A DNA stretch of 64,000 nucleotides from assembly GCA_028284065.1 (NCBI GenBank), contig JANQSJ010000007.1:434001-498000 (forward strand), given 5' to 3'. Under the pieces are notes generated by a model. The model did no database searches. It was not told where the DNA came from and saw only the letters and a program-made list of their open reading frames with translations. The DNA is from Parvularculaceae bacterium (GTDB lineage: Bacteria; Pseudomonadota; Alphaproteobacteria; Caulobacterales; Parvularculaceae). Positions 17,532 through 27,539 of the stretch are shown piece after piece; the first letter of the stretch is position 1, and every line of letters starts with the position of its first letter. Both the position numbers and the translations under genes were made by a program.

Positions 17532-18308
17532 CTAGCGGTTCTTGAAGGAGGGTTTGCGCTTTTCGACAAAGGCGGCCATGCCTTCAGCCTGATCTTCGAA
17601 GGCGAAGACCGAATGGAACACGCGCCGCTCGAACCGTACGCCCTCCGCGAGGGTCGTCTCATAAGCGCGGTCTACGGACTCCTTCGTCAACATGACGATC
17701 GGCCGCGAATAGTCCGCGATCTGCTTGGCGGTGCGGATCGCTTCGTCGCGCAGATCGCCGACGGGCACGATGCGGGAGACGAGGCCGCAGCGTTCGGCTT
17801 CCTCCGCGTCCATCATCCGGCCTGTAAGGCACATCTCCATCGCCTTCGACTTGCCGACGAAGCGCGCCAGGCGCTGAGTGCCGCCGGCGCCGGGCATGGC
17901 GCCGATGGTGATCTCCGGCTGGCCGAATTTCGCATTGTCCCCGGCGATGATAAAGTCGCACATAAGCGCCAATTCGCACCCGCCGCCGAGAGCGTAGCCC
18001 GCCACCGCCGCGATGATCGGCGTGCGCGCGCGGCCCGTCGCCTCCCAATTGGCGGTGATAAAGTCGTTCATGTAAGCGTCGATATAGGTCTTTTCCGCCA
18101 TCTCCTTGATGTCGGCGCCGGCGGCGAAGGCTTTTTCCGAACCCGTCACAACAATGCAGCCGATCTCCGGGTCGGCGTCATATTTTTCGATCGCCCCGGA
18201 AAGCTCGTCCATCAGCTTGATGTTGAATGCGTTGAGCGCGTCCGGGCGATTAAGCGTCACGACGCCAACCGCGCCGTCCGTCTCCGTCAGGATACAATCA
18301 TATGCCAT
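17532..18308 (-). CDS. enoyl-CoA hydratase
   Basis: The 258-residue crotonase hydrates 2-enoyl-CoA. [14 protein letters not shown] is the oxyanion-hole segment, and [38 protein letters not shown] carries both catalytic glutamates (in GGCE and near PGAGG). The length is standard. Lying 55 bp after prpC, it could belong to the same transcript and to odd-chain or branched-chain acyl-CoA breakdown, which yields propionyl-CoA. Confidence 0.93.
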   Translation of the reverse strand: MAYDCILTETDGAVGVVTLNRPDALNAFNIKLMDELSGAIEKYDADPEIGCIVVTGSEKAFAAGADIKEMAEKTYIDAYMNDFITANWEATGRARTPIIAAVAGYALGGGCELALMCDFIIAGDNAKFGQPEITIGAMPGAGGTQRLARFVGKSKAMEMCLTGRMMDAEEAERCGLVSRIVPVGDLRDEAIRTAKQIADYSRPIVMLTKESVDRAYETTLAEGVRFERRVFHSVFAFEDQAEGMAAFVEKRKPSFKNR

Positions 18309-18363
18309 CGCTATTTCCGCTTAATTCCTGGCGATTGAACGTGTAGCCGAGGGTCGCGGCGCA

Positions 18364-19503
18364 TCAGCCGCGATCGGCGATTGCGACGACGTCGCGCTGA
18401 TCCGGGCCCACATAATTCGACAGCGGACGGACAAGCTTGTTGTTCGCCAGCTGCTCCATCACGTGCGCCGTCCATCCGGTGATGCGGCTGACCACAAAGA
18501 TCGGCGTGAAAGTCGTAATTTCAAAGCCCATGAGATGATAGGCCGGGCCGGTGGGGAAATCGAGATTTGGGTAGATGCCCTTTTCGGCGACCATGGTCTC
18601 GTTGAGGATCTTGCTCATCTCCCAATAGGAGGCGGCCTCCTCGCTGCCGATGACGTCAACCATTTTTTCGTAGGCGTCGGTCATGGTGGGCACCCGGCTG
18701 TCGCCCGACCGGTATACGCGGTGACCGAAACCCATGATCTTTTTCTTGGTGGCGAGGGCGTCAAGCATCCAGGCGCGCGCATTGTCGGGCGAGCCGACCT
18801 CGTTCAGCATGTGCATGACCGCCTCATTGGCGCCGCCATGGAGCGGGCCTTTCAGCGATCCGATCGCGCCGACCACGGCGGAGTAAATGTCAGACGTCGA
18901 CGAAGCGATGGCGCGCGCAGTGTAGGTGGAGGCGTTAAACGAATGCTCCGCATAGAGCGTCATTGAAATGTCGAAGCACTTGACGATTTCGGGCTTCGGC
19001 ACCTCGCCAAAGCACATGTTGAAGAAGTTCTCCGAGAAATCGAGATCGGGGTCCGCGGCTATCGGCGCCTGTCCCGTGCGAAGACGATAGTCCGCCGCCA
19101 CGATCTCAGGGATCTTCGCGAACATGCGAATGGACTTTTCATAAAGCCCAGCAGGCGTTGAGTCGTCGGTCGTGTCGTCCGTCTGCCCCAGAAACGACAC
19201 CGCCGTACGCAGACGGTCCATCGGGTGCGCATGCTTGCTCAGCATCCCCATGACCCGCAGGACATCGTCCGCAAGGCCTCGCTCTTTCTTCTCGCGCGCG
19301 TTGAACGCGTCGAGTTCGGCTTGCGTCGGCAGATCGCCGTTCCAGATGAGGTATGCGACCTCTTCGAACCGGCACTTGGTGGCCAGGTCCTGAACCTTGT
19401 AGCCGCGATAAGTCAGCGAGTTGATCTCCGGCATCACCTTGGAGACCGCCGTGTCGTCGGCGATGACGCCCGCAAGCCCGTATTTTACGTCCGTATCCGA
19501 CAT
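18364..19503 (-). CDS. prpC: 2-methylcitrate synthase
   Basis: The 379-residue enzyme condenses propionyl-CoA with oxaloacetate. Citrate synthase motifs are present: LTYRGYKVQDLA, GPLHGGANEAVMHML with the first catalytic His, GFGHRVYRSGDSRV with the second, and the Asp-bearing NLDFPTGPAYHLMGF. The short length and substitutions match PrpC-type rather than GltA enzymes. prpB lies upstream on the same strand. The 357-bp gap suggests its own promoter. Confidence 0.93.
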   Translation of the reverse strand: MSDTDVKYGLAGVIADDTAVSKVMPEINSLTYRGYKVQDLATKCRFEEVAYLIWNGDLPTQAELDAFNAREKKERGLADDVLRVMGMLSKHAHPMDRLRTAVSFLGQTDDTTDDSTPAGLYEKSIRMFAKIPEIVAADYRLRTGQAPIAADPDLDFSENFFNMCFGEVPKPEIVKCFDISMTLYAEHSFNASTYTARAIASSTSDIYSAVVGAIGSLKGPLHGGANEAVMHMLNEVGSPDNARAWMLDALATKKKIMGFGHRVYRSGDSRVPTMTDAYEKMVDVIGSEEAASYWEMSKILNETMVAEKGIYPNLDFPTGPAYHLMGFEITTFTPIFVVSRITGWTAHVMEQLANNKLVRPLSNYVGPDQRDVVAIADRG

Positions 19504-19860
19504 CAGTCGCCATTCTCCTTAAATCGCTCGACGCAGCCCTTGGCGCCGGACGGCGCAACCGCGCCATTAGCTTTCGCGGCTCATAACTGTTTTCGCATCT
19601 ACGCCAGCGAACAGCCCGATACGCCGGCGACCAACCAGACGACGCGCCCCCGGCGCGCCGCAATTGCGGTCCCGCGCTGCAGCGGCGTCCCAATAGCACA
19701 CCGTCGCCGCGAAGCCATCCCGCGACGCGTTCCCTCCTTCACAAAACCATTTATACTAAACAATACAACAGGTTAAGCGTTTTCTAGAATTGGCGCGCGG
19801 GGGCTAGCGCCGCATCCGATGGCGCGCCACGGCGCTCAAGGGCTAGTTTCCCTTGAGCAA
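19504..19860. other. prpB-prpC intergenic region
   Basis: No supported gene is seen. An AT-rich patch (19740-19785) could hold the prpC promoter, with TATAAA on the minus strand. The right end holds the hairpin at 19834-19858. Confidence 0.5.
19834..19858 (-). terminator. hairpin immediately after prpB
   Basis: A perfect 9-bp stem (gctcaaggg/cccttgagc) with a seven-base loop begins three bases past the prpB stop. It lacks a T run, so it may be an RNA-stability stem rather than a full terminator. Confidence 0.55.
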
Positions 19861-20772
19861 CTAGTCCGTTGGCGTATCGCCAACCTGGAAGTTGTAAATG
19901 CTCTCATCGAACTTGTTGTAGTCGTGGTACCGCAAGAGATCATAGAGATCGCGGCGGTGCTGCATGTCATCAAGGATGTTGTTCTGGTCGCCGTCTTTAA
20001 GGATCGCGTCGAGTCCGCGGTCGCAAGCGCCCATGGCCAGACGAAGCGTCGTGACCGGATAGATGACGACGTTGAACCCAAGCTCCTCAAGCTCCTTCTT
20101 GTTCAGCAGGCGACTTTTTCCGAACTCGGTCATGTTGGCGAGGATCGGAACGTCGAGCGCGGCGCGCACCGCCTCGAACTCCTGCAGCGACTTCATCGCT
20201 TCAGGAAAGATCATGTCCGCGCCTGCGTCGACATAGGCCTTCATCCGGTCGATGGAGGCGTCGAGGCCCTCGACCGCCCGCGCATCCGACCGGGCGATCA
20301 GCACGAAGTTCGGGTCGCGCTTCGCCTCCGCCGCGGCCTTGACGCGCTGAATCATAATCTCCGTGGGAACGATCTCCTTGCCGTCGAGGTGGCCGCACCG
20401 CTTCGGCATCACCTGATCCTCGATGTGGCAACCGGACAGCCCCGCCTCCTCCATCGCGCGGATGGTGCGGGCCGCCGCCATCGGTTCTCCGAAACCGGTG
20501 TCGATGTCGATGAAGGCCGGCAGGTCAGTGACGTTCGCGATCTGGCGGCCGCGGTCAACGAATTCGGTCATGGTGGCGATGCCGATGTCAGGCAGGCAGA
20601 GATCAGCCGCCATCACCGCCCCGGAGATATAGACGCCGTCGAAGCCTTTGCGCTCGATCATCTGCGCGCAGAGCGGATTGAAGGCCCCCGGAAACTGCAA
20701 CAGCTTTCCGGAAGCAAGGCCCTCGCGGAAGGCCGCGCGCTTCTCCGCGGCGGAATTCCTCGTGAACAGCAT
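19861..20772 (-). CDS. prpB: 2-methylisocitrate lyase
   Basis: The 303-residue enzyme cleaves 2-methylisocitrate to pyruvate and succinate. The start is ATG 20772, with AGGAGG six bases upstream; the frame is open further up but without a ribosome site. The catalytic loop is MPKRCGHLDGKE (Cys of KRCGH). The substrate/Mg site is DIDTGFG, and GVYISGAVMAADLCLPDIG near the N-terminus is typical of PrpB. A full-length family member. Confidence 0.95.
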   Translation of the reverse strand: MLFTRNSAAEKRAAFREGLASGKLLQFPGAFNPLCAQMIERKGFDGVYISGAVMAADLCLPDIGIATMTEFVDRGRQIANVTDLPAFIDIDTGFGEPMAAARTIRAMEEAGLSGCHIEDQVMPKRCGHLDGKEIVPTEIMIQRVKAAAEAKRDPNFVLIARSDARAVEGLDASIDRMKAYVDAGADMIFPEAMKSLQEFEAVRAALDVPILANMTEFGKSRLLNKKELEELGFNVVIYPVTTLRLAMGACDRGLDAILKDGDQNNILDDMQHRRDLYDLLRYHDYNKFDESIYNFQVGDTPTD

Positions 20773-20895
20773 GGCTCGCCTCCTTGATTTACGCGTACAT
20801 GCCCCATAACGCCGCCGCTGCCAAATCGGGGCGCGCGCCTCCAGCCGACATGGTATCCTTGGGGTTTTCAAGCCTTAGTCGGAGAACACAGGGAA

Positions 20896-21273
20896 ATGAT
20901 CGGTTACGTCACCCTCGGCACCAACGACCTTCAAAAGTCGGCCGAATTTTACGACGCGCTTCTGGGCGAACTCGGCGCCAAGCGCGTGATGGACGAAGAG
21001 ACCTTCATCGCCTGGAACGCGAGGCCCGGCCAGCCGGCGATCAGCGTAATCAAGCCCAATGACGGTAATGCGGCGACCGTCGGCAACGGCGTGATGGTGG
21101 CGATCGCCTGCGACAGTCCGGCGGCCGTTGATAAGATCTATAAGAAAGCCCTGGAACTCGGCGGCGCCTGCGAGGGCCCCTCGGGCGACCGCGGCGGCGG
21201 GTTTTACGCCGGCTATTTCCGCGATCTCGACGGCAACAAGCTGAACGCGTTTTGCATGACCGGCGAAGCCTGA
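20896..21273 (+). CDS. VOC family protein
   Basis: The 125-residue single-domain VOC protein has GGAG upstream. It begins MIGYVTLGTNDLQKSAEFYDALL and ends with YFRDLDGNKLNAFC, the classic glyoxalase/bleomycin-resistance pattern. It is related to the protein at 21831-22211 (same ends and same VGNG/PGNG centre), so the two are paralogues. Metal ligands and substrate cannot be assigned. It is the only plus-strand gene inside the methylcitrate region. Confidence 0.88.
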   Translation: MIGYVTLGTNDLQKSAEFYDALLGELGAKRVMDEETFIAWNARPGQPAISVIKPNDGNAATVGNGVMVAIACDSPAAVDKIYKKALELGGACEGPSGDRGGGFYAGYFRDLDGNKLNAFCMTGEA

Positions 21274-21323
21274 CTTACGTCGCTTGAGCCGCGTTAGGCT
21301 AATGGCGGGCGAAGAAAGCCGCC

Positions 21324-21806
21324 CTACTCTGCGGCGCAACGCTGCGCCTTGTAGAGCGACGCCTCCTTCAGCCAGTCCCAGCCGAACGCGTCTTCGGTAT
21401 CGCCGAGGCGTTTGCGAATGTCCAGCCGCGCCAGCGCTTCGTCGAGGCTCGGGCGATGGCCGGGCGCGACCCGCCACATCACAAAGTGCATTTCGCCAAG
21501 AATCTCAAACCACGCGCGGCGCCGCTCATAGAATTGCTTGTGGACCGTTCCCCACACGAAGCGCTCAAGGCTTTGCACGTCCTCCCATACGGTGAGGTTG
21601 GCGACGAATTGCGGATCGCCGGCAAGGCAATTCTCCGTATTGCCCGTCCCCGGCTCGCCTGAGCCCTCCATCATCCAGACAAAGCCCGGCATGCGGCGCC
21701 CGAGGCCGTTGACGAGGTCGAGAGCGTCCATGAACTCCTTGACGCGCGGATCGTCCGTCGGCGCAAGGAGCCGGCCGACATTCAATTCCGCCAGGCGCAT
21801 CTTCAT
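21324..21806 (-). CDS. DUF3291 domain protein
   Basis: The 160-residue protein starts at ATG 21806, four bases after GGAGGC; ATG 21800 is an alternative. The DUF3291 pattern is clear: LAELNVGRLLAPTDDPRVKEF, LVNGLGRRMPGFVW, NLTVWEDVQSLERFVW, FVMWRVAPGHRPSLDEALARL. The fold is a ferredoxin-like alpha/beta barrel related to antibiotic-biosynthesis monooxygenases. No substrate is known. It is probably co-transcribed with the VOC gene 24 bp upstream. Confidence 0.85.
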   Translation of the reverse strand: MKMRLAELNVGRLLAPTDDPRVKEFMDALDLVNGLGRRMPGFVWMMEGSGEPGTGNTENCLAGDPQFVANLTVWEDVQSLERFVWGTVHKQFYERRRAWFEILGEMHFVMWRVAPGHRPSLDEALARLDIRKRLGDTEDAFGWDWLKEASLYKAQRCAAE

Positions 21807-21830
21807 GGCAGCCTCCAAAAACGCGCTGAA

Positions 21831-22211
21831 TCAGCTTCCCCGGCAGAAGAAGTTGAGCTTGTTGCCGTCGAGATCGCGCACATAGCCGCAAGAAACCATA
21901 CCGCCGAGACGCGGGCCCGGCTCGCCTTCGCAGGTTGCGCCAAGGGAGATCGCCTTGTCATAGAGCGCCTTCACCTGCTCCGGACCTTTCGCGGCGAAGG
22001 CGACCATGGTCCCGTTTCCGGGAACAGCGTCTTCGCCGTCGGCGGGCTTGACGATAGCGAACATCGGCGCGCCGGCATTATTGCCGAAAAAGACGGCGCC
22101 GCCATCCGGCCGCACCATCATTTCCTTGGCCCCCATGTCGGCGAGAAGCTCGCCGTAAAACTTCCGCGCACGGTCGAAATCGTTCGACCCGACCATTGAG
22201 TATGCGAGCAT
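21831..22211 (-). CDS. VOC family protein
   Basis: The 126-residue single VOC domain runs from MLAYSMVGSNDFDRARKFYGELL to YVRDLDGNKLNFFC. It is a paralogue of the protein at 20896-21273. It begins two bases past the stop of the small acidic ORF at 22213 and so sits in a prpD-acidic ORF-VOC-DUF3291 run. Confidence 0.88.
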   Translation of the reverse strand: MLAYSMVGSNDFDRARKFYGELLADMGAKEMMVRPDGGAVFFGNNAGAPMFAIVKPADGEDAVPGNGTMVAFAAKGPEQVKALYDKAISLGATCEGEPGPRLGGMVSCGYVRDLDGNKLNFFCRGS

Positions 22212-22212
22212 G

Positions 22213-22428
22213 CTAAGCCTCTTCCTCTAAACAGTCTTCAATAAAATCTTCGAATTCGTCCTCAGGCAAATCGAGAACTTGCTCCGCATTATCATACCCA
22301 TCGCCCTTGCCGAATTGATACTCTTTGTGAAGAAGATCGCTCTTTCTAAAGAGATCAAAAAGGCCGGGTTCGCCATCTCGCTCTCTGAAAATGTAAAGAG
22401 CCGTCTCGCGCTTCCTCGCCGTCATCAA
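22213..22428 (-). CDS. small acidic hypothetical protein coupled to prpD
   Basis: The 71-residue protein overlaps the end of prpD by four bases (ATGA). The C-terminal third ([18 protein letters not shown]) is strongly acidic; the N-terminus is basic ([14 protein letters not shown]). Base composition is visibly more AT-rich than in its neighbours. Placement between two tightly packed genes and start coupling support it as real. No family is recognised. Confidence 0.55.
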   Translation of the reverse strand: MMTARKRETALYIFRERDGEPGLFDLFRKSDLLHKEYQFGKGDGYDNAEQVLDLPEDEFEDFIEDCLEEEA

Positions 22429-23957
22429 AAAATGCCCTTCGCCTCGTTTTCGACGAGGTAGCCGGTCGGGGCCACGGGGTTGAGCGCCCGCACTTCGTCA
22501 GCGCTGAGGTCCGGCAGGCGCTGGACAAGCTCCAGGAACCGCGCGCTTTCGGCCGGGTCCAGAATATCGTCCGTCAGCGTTTTGAATTTCTTGATGTATT
22601 CCGGCCGCGTGAAAGGCCGCGCGCCGGCGGGGTGGGCGTTCGCGACGCCAAGCTCGTCCTCAATGACCGAACCGTCCTCCATGGCGATCACCACGCGAGC
22701 GCCGAATGCTTTCTTGTTCGGGTCCGGGTCATGGTAACGCTCGGTCCATTGCGGATCTTCAATCGTCGAGATCTTATGCCAGAGGCGGACTGTGTCTTCG
22801 CGCTGGGCGCGTTCCGGCGCGTAGGACTTCACATGGTGCCATTCGCCGTCCTGCAGCGCGACGGCGAAGATGTACATTATCGAGTGATCGAGCGTCTCAC
22901 GGCTCGCGTGCGGGTCCATTTTCTGCGGGTCGCCGGCGCCGGTGCCGATGACGTAATGCGTATGGTGAGACGTATGCAGAACAATTGACTTGACCTTGTC
23001 AAAGTCGTCAATCTTCTGGCCCATCCGGAAGGCGAGATCGATGAGCGCCTGGGACTGATACTCGGCGGAGTGCTCCTTTGTGTACGTCTCAAGGATCGCG
23101 CGCTTCGCCTCGCCGGCGGCGGGCAGCGGCACGATATAGGTCGGCGCGAACGGGTCTTCGCCGCGGTCGCGGGCGGTTCGTCCGTTCAGGATGAACGATA
23201 TGACCGAGTCCTCGCCCTCATAAATAGGGCTTGGGGCGCCCTCGCCGCGCATGCAGCGGTCGACGGCCTCAATGGCGAGCTTGCCGGCGTAGGCGGGCGC
23301 GAACGCCTTCCAGGTGGAAATTTCGCCCTTTCGCGACTGGCGCGTCGACACCGTCGTGTGGAGGCCCTGCTGCACTGACTGATAAATAATCTCCGTCGGC
23401 AGACCGAGTAGCGCGCCGACGCCGGCCGATGCGGACGGGCCAATATGGGCGATGTGGTCAATCTTGTGCTCGTGCAGGCAGATGCCTTTCACAAGATTGA
23501 CCTGGATCTCATAGCCCGTCGCGATTCCGCGGATGAGGTCTGCGCCATTCTTGCCGCACTGCTGCGCGACGGCGAGGATTGGCGGGATGTTGTCGCCAGG
23601 GTGGGAATAGTCCGCAGCCAGAAAGGTATCGTGAAAGTCAAGCTCGCGCACCGCTGTGCCGTTCGCCCAGGCCGCCCATTCGGCGCACACGGTCACGTCA
23701 GCCGGCGCGCCAAAAAGCGTCGCCCCGCCATTGCGCAAATGCGCCTTCGCCATCGCCCGCGCCGACTTGATCGGCCCGCGATTGAGGGAGGCGATCCCGA
23801 CGCTCGCATTGTCGATGATGCGGTTGATGATCATGTCCGTCGCCTCGGCGTCCACTGCGACGCTGTCGCTCGCGCAGGCGGCGATCTTCCAGGCGAGCTG
23901 CTCCTCGCGCGGGAGATTGTCCTTGGAGCGATAGGCTTTGACTTCGTGGTTGATCAT
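22425..23957 (-). CDS. prpD: 2-methylcitrate dehydratase (MmgE/PrpD family)
   Basis: The 510-residue enzyme converts 2-methylcitrate to 2-methyl-cis-aconitate. ATG 23957 ([25 protein letters not shown]) gives the standard N-terminus; the longer open frame upstream lacks similarity. Family motifs include [43 protein letters not shown] and [13 protein letters not shown]. With prpB and prpC it completes the methylcitrate cycle, except for the last aconitase step (no prpD-independent acnD/prpF is visible). Confidence 0.93.
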   Translation of the reverse strand: MINHEVKAYRSKDNLPREEQLAWKIAACASDSVAVDAEATDMIINRIIDNASVGIASLNRGPIKSARAMAKAHLRNGGATLFGAPADVTVCAEWAAWANGTAVRELDFHDTFLAADYSHPGDNIPPILAVAQQCGKNGADLIRGIATGYEIQVNLVKGICLHEHKIDHIAHIGPSASAGVGALLGLPTEIIYQSVQQGLHTTVSTRQSRKGEISTWKAFAPAYAGKLAIEAVDRCMRGEGAPSPIYEGEDSVISFILNGRTARDRGEDPFAPTYIVPLPAAGEAKRAILETYTKEHSAEYQSQALIDLAFRMGQKIDDFDKVKSIVLHTSHHTHYVIGTGAGDPQKMDPHASRETLDHSIMYIFAVALQDGEWHHVKSYAPERAQREDTVRLWHKISTIEDPQWTERYHDPDPNKKAFGARVVIAMEDGSVIEDELGVANAHPAGARPFTRPEYIKKFKTLTDDILDPAESARFLELVQRLPDLSADEVRALNPVAPTGYLVENEAKGIF

Positions 23958-24182
23958 CGGCGGAGGGCTCCCTGGCTGGCGGCGGCGCGCTTCGCGGCGC
24001 GGCGGTCGGGCGGTTTCTGCCTCACAGCCGAGGCGCCTGTCAAAGCAGGCGTCTCGCGACCGCTCGACGCCTGCAAATGCGCCGACCCGAGCCTCGCGCA
24101 CGGCGATGCGTCGCTTACCGGCATTGGGCCGCGGTCGGCCGCCCGCTAGACTTTCAACGAACCGAATGGAGGGGCTTGCCGC

Positions 24183-24638
24183 ATGACGGACGCGTATGAG
24201 ATGGGCCGGCCGCCGCCGGCGGACCGGATGGTCGGTTTCTGGCCATCGCTTTTCCTTGCGATCGACAACTATTTTGCGTTCGACGGGCGGTCCTCGCGCG
24301 GCGCGTACTGGTGGTACACGGTCTGGCTCATCCTCTTGGGGATCCTGACCGGCTCCCTGGACCGGATCGTCTTCCCCTATCTTGTCTTCGCGGAGCCGAG
24401 CTTTTCGCCGCTTTACTCGCTGACGACCCTGCTTACATTCTTCCCCAGCCTGACGATCGCCGTGCGGCGGCTTCACGATATCGGCAAGAGCGGCTGGTGG
24501 CTCCTGCTTATCCTGACCGGGATCGGCGTTCTCCTCATCATCTACTGGGCGGCGCAGCCGGGGGATCGCGAAGAGAACATCTACGGTCCGGACCGGGAGG
24601 CGGGCCGTTCCCGGGTCAGGGAAAGAAGATCAGCTTGA
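24183..24638 (+). CDS. DUF805 membrane protein
   Basis: The 151-residue protein has GGAGGGG upstream. It has the DUF805 pattern: [20 protein letters not shown], a second helix, [20 protein letters not shown], and a third helix ending [17 protein letters not shown]. The function is unknown. The gene overlaps the convergent TSUP gene by 23 bases. Confidence 0.88.
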   Translation: MTDAYEMGRPPPADRMVGFWPSLFLAIDNYFAFDGRSSRGAYWWYTVWLILLGILTGSLDRIVFPYLVFAEPSFSPLYSLTTLLTFFPSLTIAVRRLHDIGKSGWWLLLILTGIGVLLIIYWAAQPGDREENIYGPDREAGRSRVRERRSA

Positions 24639-25371
24639 TCGCCATGGCGACGAGCGCTGCGTAAAGAACTTTCCGGATGAAGGGGGCGCCCCTGTCCACC
24701 GCGGCGTTGGCGCCAAGCCAGCCGCCGACCGCGTTGCCGGCGGCAAGCGCCGCGCCCGCCCCCCAGGCGATATCGACTTTCGCGGCGAAAACGGCGAGCG
24801 CGACGCAAGAAAACGCGAGCGCCACAAACACCTTGTGCATGTTCACTCGCACAAGATCGAGACCCATCACCCGGTGCAGGATCGGCATCATCACAAAGCC
24901 GACGGCGATCTGAATAAAGCCGCCCCAGAACCCCGCCCCCACGAACAGGATATGGCCAAGAACCAGATTTCGCGGGCGGCCGTCGGGCGCGCCTTCGCCG
25001 TCGATCTTGTCGCCGCCGGTCGCCATCAGGATCATCACCGCGACGATGATCGCCGCAACAAGCCTGTTGAACCAGACGCCGTCGATTTCGGCGCCGACCT
25101 CAGCCCCGAAGAACGCGCCGACGGACGCGCAGGCGGCGAGCGTCAGGCTGAGGCGAAAGTCGGAAAAGCCGCGCCGGAAAAACCCCGCCACGGCGACAAG
25201 GTTCTGCGCGATAATGGCGATGCGATTGGTGCCGTTCGCGACGGGGCCCGGCAGCCCGGCGAACAACATGATCGGCACCGTGAGCAGCGACCCGCCGCCA
25301 GCGAGCACATTGATCCAGCCCGCGGCCGCGCCGGCGACGAACAGGAGTGACCAGAAAAGAAAGTCCGGCAT
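24616..25371 (-). CDS. TSUP family (TauE/SafE) sulfite/organosulfur exporter-like protein
   Basis: The 251-residue protein has about eight membrane helices. The first repeat begins [36 protein letters not shown], the family signature. The second half ([20 protein letters not shown]) repeats the fold. Relatives move sulfite, sulfoacetate or other anions. Sulfate activation genes (cysD, cysNC) lie 2.4 kb away but on the other strand. Confidence 0.9.
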   Translation of the reverse strand: MPDFLFWSLLFVAGAAAGWINVLAGGGSLLTVPIMLFAGLPGPVANGTNRIAIIAQNLVAVAGFFRRGFSDFRLSLTLAACASVGAFFGAEVGAEIDGVWFNRLVAAIIVAVMILMATGGDKIDGEGAPDGRPRNLVLGHILFVGAGFWGGFIQIAVGFVMMPILHRVMGLDLVRVNMHKVFVALAFSCVALAVFAAKVDIAWGAGAALAAGNAVGGWLGANAAVDRGAPFIRKVLYAALVAMAIKLIFFP

Positions 25372-25430
25372 GGGCGACGTCGACTATGTTTCGGGCGCCC
25401 GGATGATAGGCGACAGGATGGAACGGCCGC

Positions 25431-26168
25431 TCAGGCCGCCTTGTCGCCGACAAAGGCGATGCGCCGCCAGCCGAACGTTTCCTCTGCATACGATGCAAGT
25501 CCGACGAGCGCAATCGCAACGCCCGACATCTCCATGACTTCCTCGATGGAGCACAGCGCCTCGTAGACGAATGCCGAACGGCCCATTTCGTCGGCGAGCG
25601 CCTCCAGCATTTCAAAGCCGAGCGCGCCGCCGACAAAGAGCGCCGACGCTGCGCCGAAAATCACCCGGTAACGGGTCGGGAAGGACAGGAAGAAGGGCAG
25701 GAAAATCACGCTCATAATGAGCGTCAGCCCGCCATAGGCGATGACCCATGGCCAGGCGAGCGCGCCGCTTGGCTCTATCAGCCAGTCAATCCAGCCCGTT
25801 TCATCGTCGAGAATCTCATGGATGCGGCCGCCTTCGTCAAAGGCGAGAGCGGCGGCGACGACCGCCAGAGCGCGCCAGCGCCAGATACCGGCCTCTCCCC
25901 GCTCCCTTGCGCCTTCGCCGACAAGAAACAGGACGCAGGCGAGCGTGAACAACAGCAATGTGGAGAACACCGTCGGGACATTCCCCTCCATGCTGAGGCG
26001 GAACATCGGCACGAAGCCTTTCGCGTAGTCGTGGCCGAAGCCGAACTCCAGCGCAATGCTCGCCGCGTTGAGCGCCGCCAGCGCCGCAATGCCGGCGAAC
26101 AGCGCGATCGCCAGCTTCCGCGAATTTATGTCAATCAAGGCCGACGTCATCCCAGGGCGATTGAGCAT
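25431..26168 (-). CDS. unknown polytopic membrane protein with conserved acidic/His motifs
   Basis: The 245-residue protein has GGGGG nine bases before the ATG and about six membrane helices. Within or beside helices it carries FDEGGRIHEIL (near residue 90) and ALCSIEEVMEMSGVAI (near residue 205). Paired DE-HE and EE-EM motifs of this kind recur in uncharacterised membrane proteins and could bind a metal. I do not know a function. Confidence 0.7.
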   Translation of the reverse strand: MLNRPGMTSALIDINSRKLAIALFAGIAALAALNAASIALEFGFGHDYAKGFVPMFRLSMEGNVPTVFSTLLLFTLACVLFLVGEGARERGEAGIWRWRALAVVAAALAFDEGGRIHEILDDETGWIDWLIEPSGALAWPWVIAYGGLTLIMSVIFLPFFLSFPTRYRVIFGAASALFVGGALGFEMLEALADEMGRSAFVYEALCSIEEVMEMSGVAIALVGLASYAEETFGWRRIAFVGDKAA

Positions 26169-26331
26169 GCCGCAACGCCCCCTACCAACAGCTTATCGAA
26201 AGCGCTTAACCGACGGGATTATGCACACGCCGCGCCGGCGCGGGCGCGCCGGCGCGTAACTGCGTCAATCTGTCATGCGCCGGCCCACGCGATGCGCCCG
26301 GGCGCTGAGGCCTTCGGGCGCCGGCGCGCGC

Positions 26332-26901
26332 TCACCGCATCGCCGCAGCGAGGGCGATGACAAACGCGACCTGAACGAGGGCCGTGAGGGGGGCGCGGAC
26401 GCCAAGATACCAGGCCGGCGCGCCATGCCCGCGGCGCGTCGCGCCGAGGTCGTCGATCAGCAGGATCAGCATCAGCGCCATCAACGCGCCGATGCGCAAC
26501 GTCGCGTCAAAGCCGGCCAGCAAGGGCATGCCTAGAGCGAACGGCAGGGCGGCGCCGGCGAGGGCGCGCATGGTCGGGCCTTCCGGCCGCATCACCGCCA
26601 CGCCCCAGCGCACGCCCGCGAAGAACAGGACCAGCGCCGCGCCATAGCTCGCCATCAGCGAAAGGATGACTTCGGCGTTTTCGTAAGGGCGCGCGACAAG
26701 CATCACCGCGCCGCCAATGAGCGGCGCCGCCGCAAGATAGGCGATGCTCGCCGCCGCCGCGCCATTGGCGGGCGCGGATACGGCCTGCTTTTCATAGCTA
26801 TCGGCGGTTTTCATGCGACTGCGCAGCTCACGCTCCAGATCGTTGGCCGCTGCGCTCATCCTCGCCGCGCCGCTCTTATTCATCATTACCGGGGCGCCCA
26901 T
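26332..26901 (-). CDS. DUF3429 membrane protein
   Basis: The 189-residue protein has AAAGGAGG six bases before the ATG. After a polar N-terminus of about 45 residues come four or five helices. ASIAYLAAAPLIGGAVML and SYGAALVLFFAGVRWGVAV are typical of DUF3429. It lies 17 bp after the GbsR-like regulator and is probably in its operon. Function unknown. Confidence 0.8.
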   Translation of the reverse strand: MGAPVMMNKSGAARMSAAANDLERELRSRMKTADSYEKQAVSAPANGAAAASIAYLAAAPLIGGAVMLVARPYENAEVILSLMASYGAALVLFFAGVRWGVAVMRPEGPTMRALAGAALPFALGMPLLAGFDATLRIGALMALMLILLIDDLGATRRGHGAPAWYLGVRAPLTALVQVAFVIALAAAMR

Positions 26902-26918
26902 TTCGGGCCTCCTTTCCT

Positions 26919-27539
26919 TCAGTTCTCCGGATTATCCGTCTGCGACTTTTTCTTCAGGAACGGCCGCAACAGCTCCACCGCCCGCGCGCCCATGCGCAAG
27001 AGCCCGGTCGCCGTTTCGCGCGGCATGTCCTTCATCTGCACGTACCAGCCGTCGAGAAGCGCAATCGTCTCGGCGATATCCTCCAGGCGGCGGACGGCGG
27101 CCGGGTCGGTCGCCGGATCGCGCGCCGCCTCGTCGAGGCAGGACTTCAGAACCTCCTTGGCCGGATCGATCTCCCGCGCCTTACGGATTGCAACGATCTT
27201 CGCCGCCATCTCCCAGGCGTCGCCGTCCGCCGCGTAATGATCGCGGCGATCGCCCATGATCGGCACGCGCTTCACAAGCCCCCAGCCAACGAGCTCCTTC
27301 AGGGAGTTCGACACGTTCGACCGCGCCAGGCTGAGCCGCGCCGACACATCTTCCGCGTTCAGCGGCCGGCCGGAAACGATGAGCAGCGCGTGAATCTGCG
27401 CCACGGAGCGGTTCACTCCCCAGGCCCCGCCAAGGTCGCCCCAGTGCAGGATGAAGCGATCGATCGCGGCCGGCGCGTCATCCGCGGCGATCTCACCTGC
27501 GCCGCGTAGCGTTGTGGTCTTATTCGTAATTTCTGTCAT
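26919..27539 (-). CDS. GbsR/MarR-type transcriptional regulator
   Basis: The 206-residue protein has a winged helix at residues 45-105 (VAQIHALLIVSGRPLNAEDVSARLSLARSNVSNSLKELVGWGLVKRV). DRRDHYAADGDAWEM is the wing and linker. GbsR-type members control osmoprotectant or envelope genes. The start codon sits inside a perfect 20-bp palindrome (27529-27548), which strongly suggests autorepression. The downstream DUF3429 gene is the likely co-regulated partner. Confidence 0.88.
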   Translation of the reverse strand: MTEITNKTTTLRGAGEIAADDAPAAIDRFILHWGDLGGAWGVNRSVAQIHALLIVSGRPLNAEDVSARLSLARSNVSNSLKELVGWGLVKRVPIMGDRRDHYAADGDAWEMAAKIVAIRKAREIDPAKEVLKSCLDEAARDPATDPAAVRRLEDIAETIALLDGWYVQMKDMPRETATGLLRMGARAVELLRPFLKKKSQTDNPEN

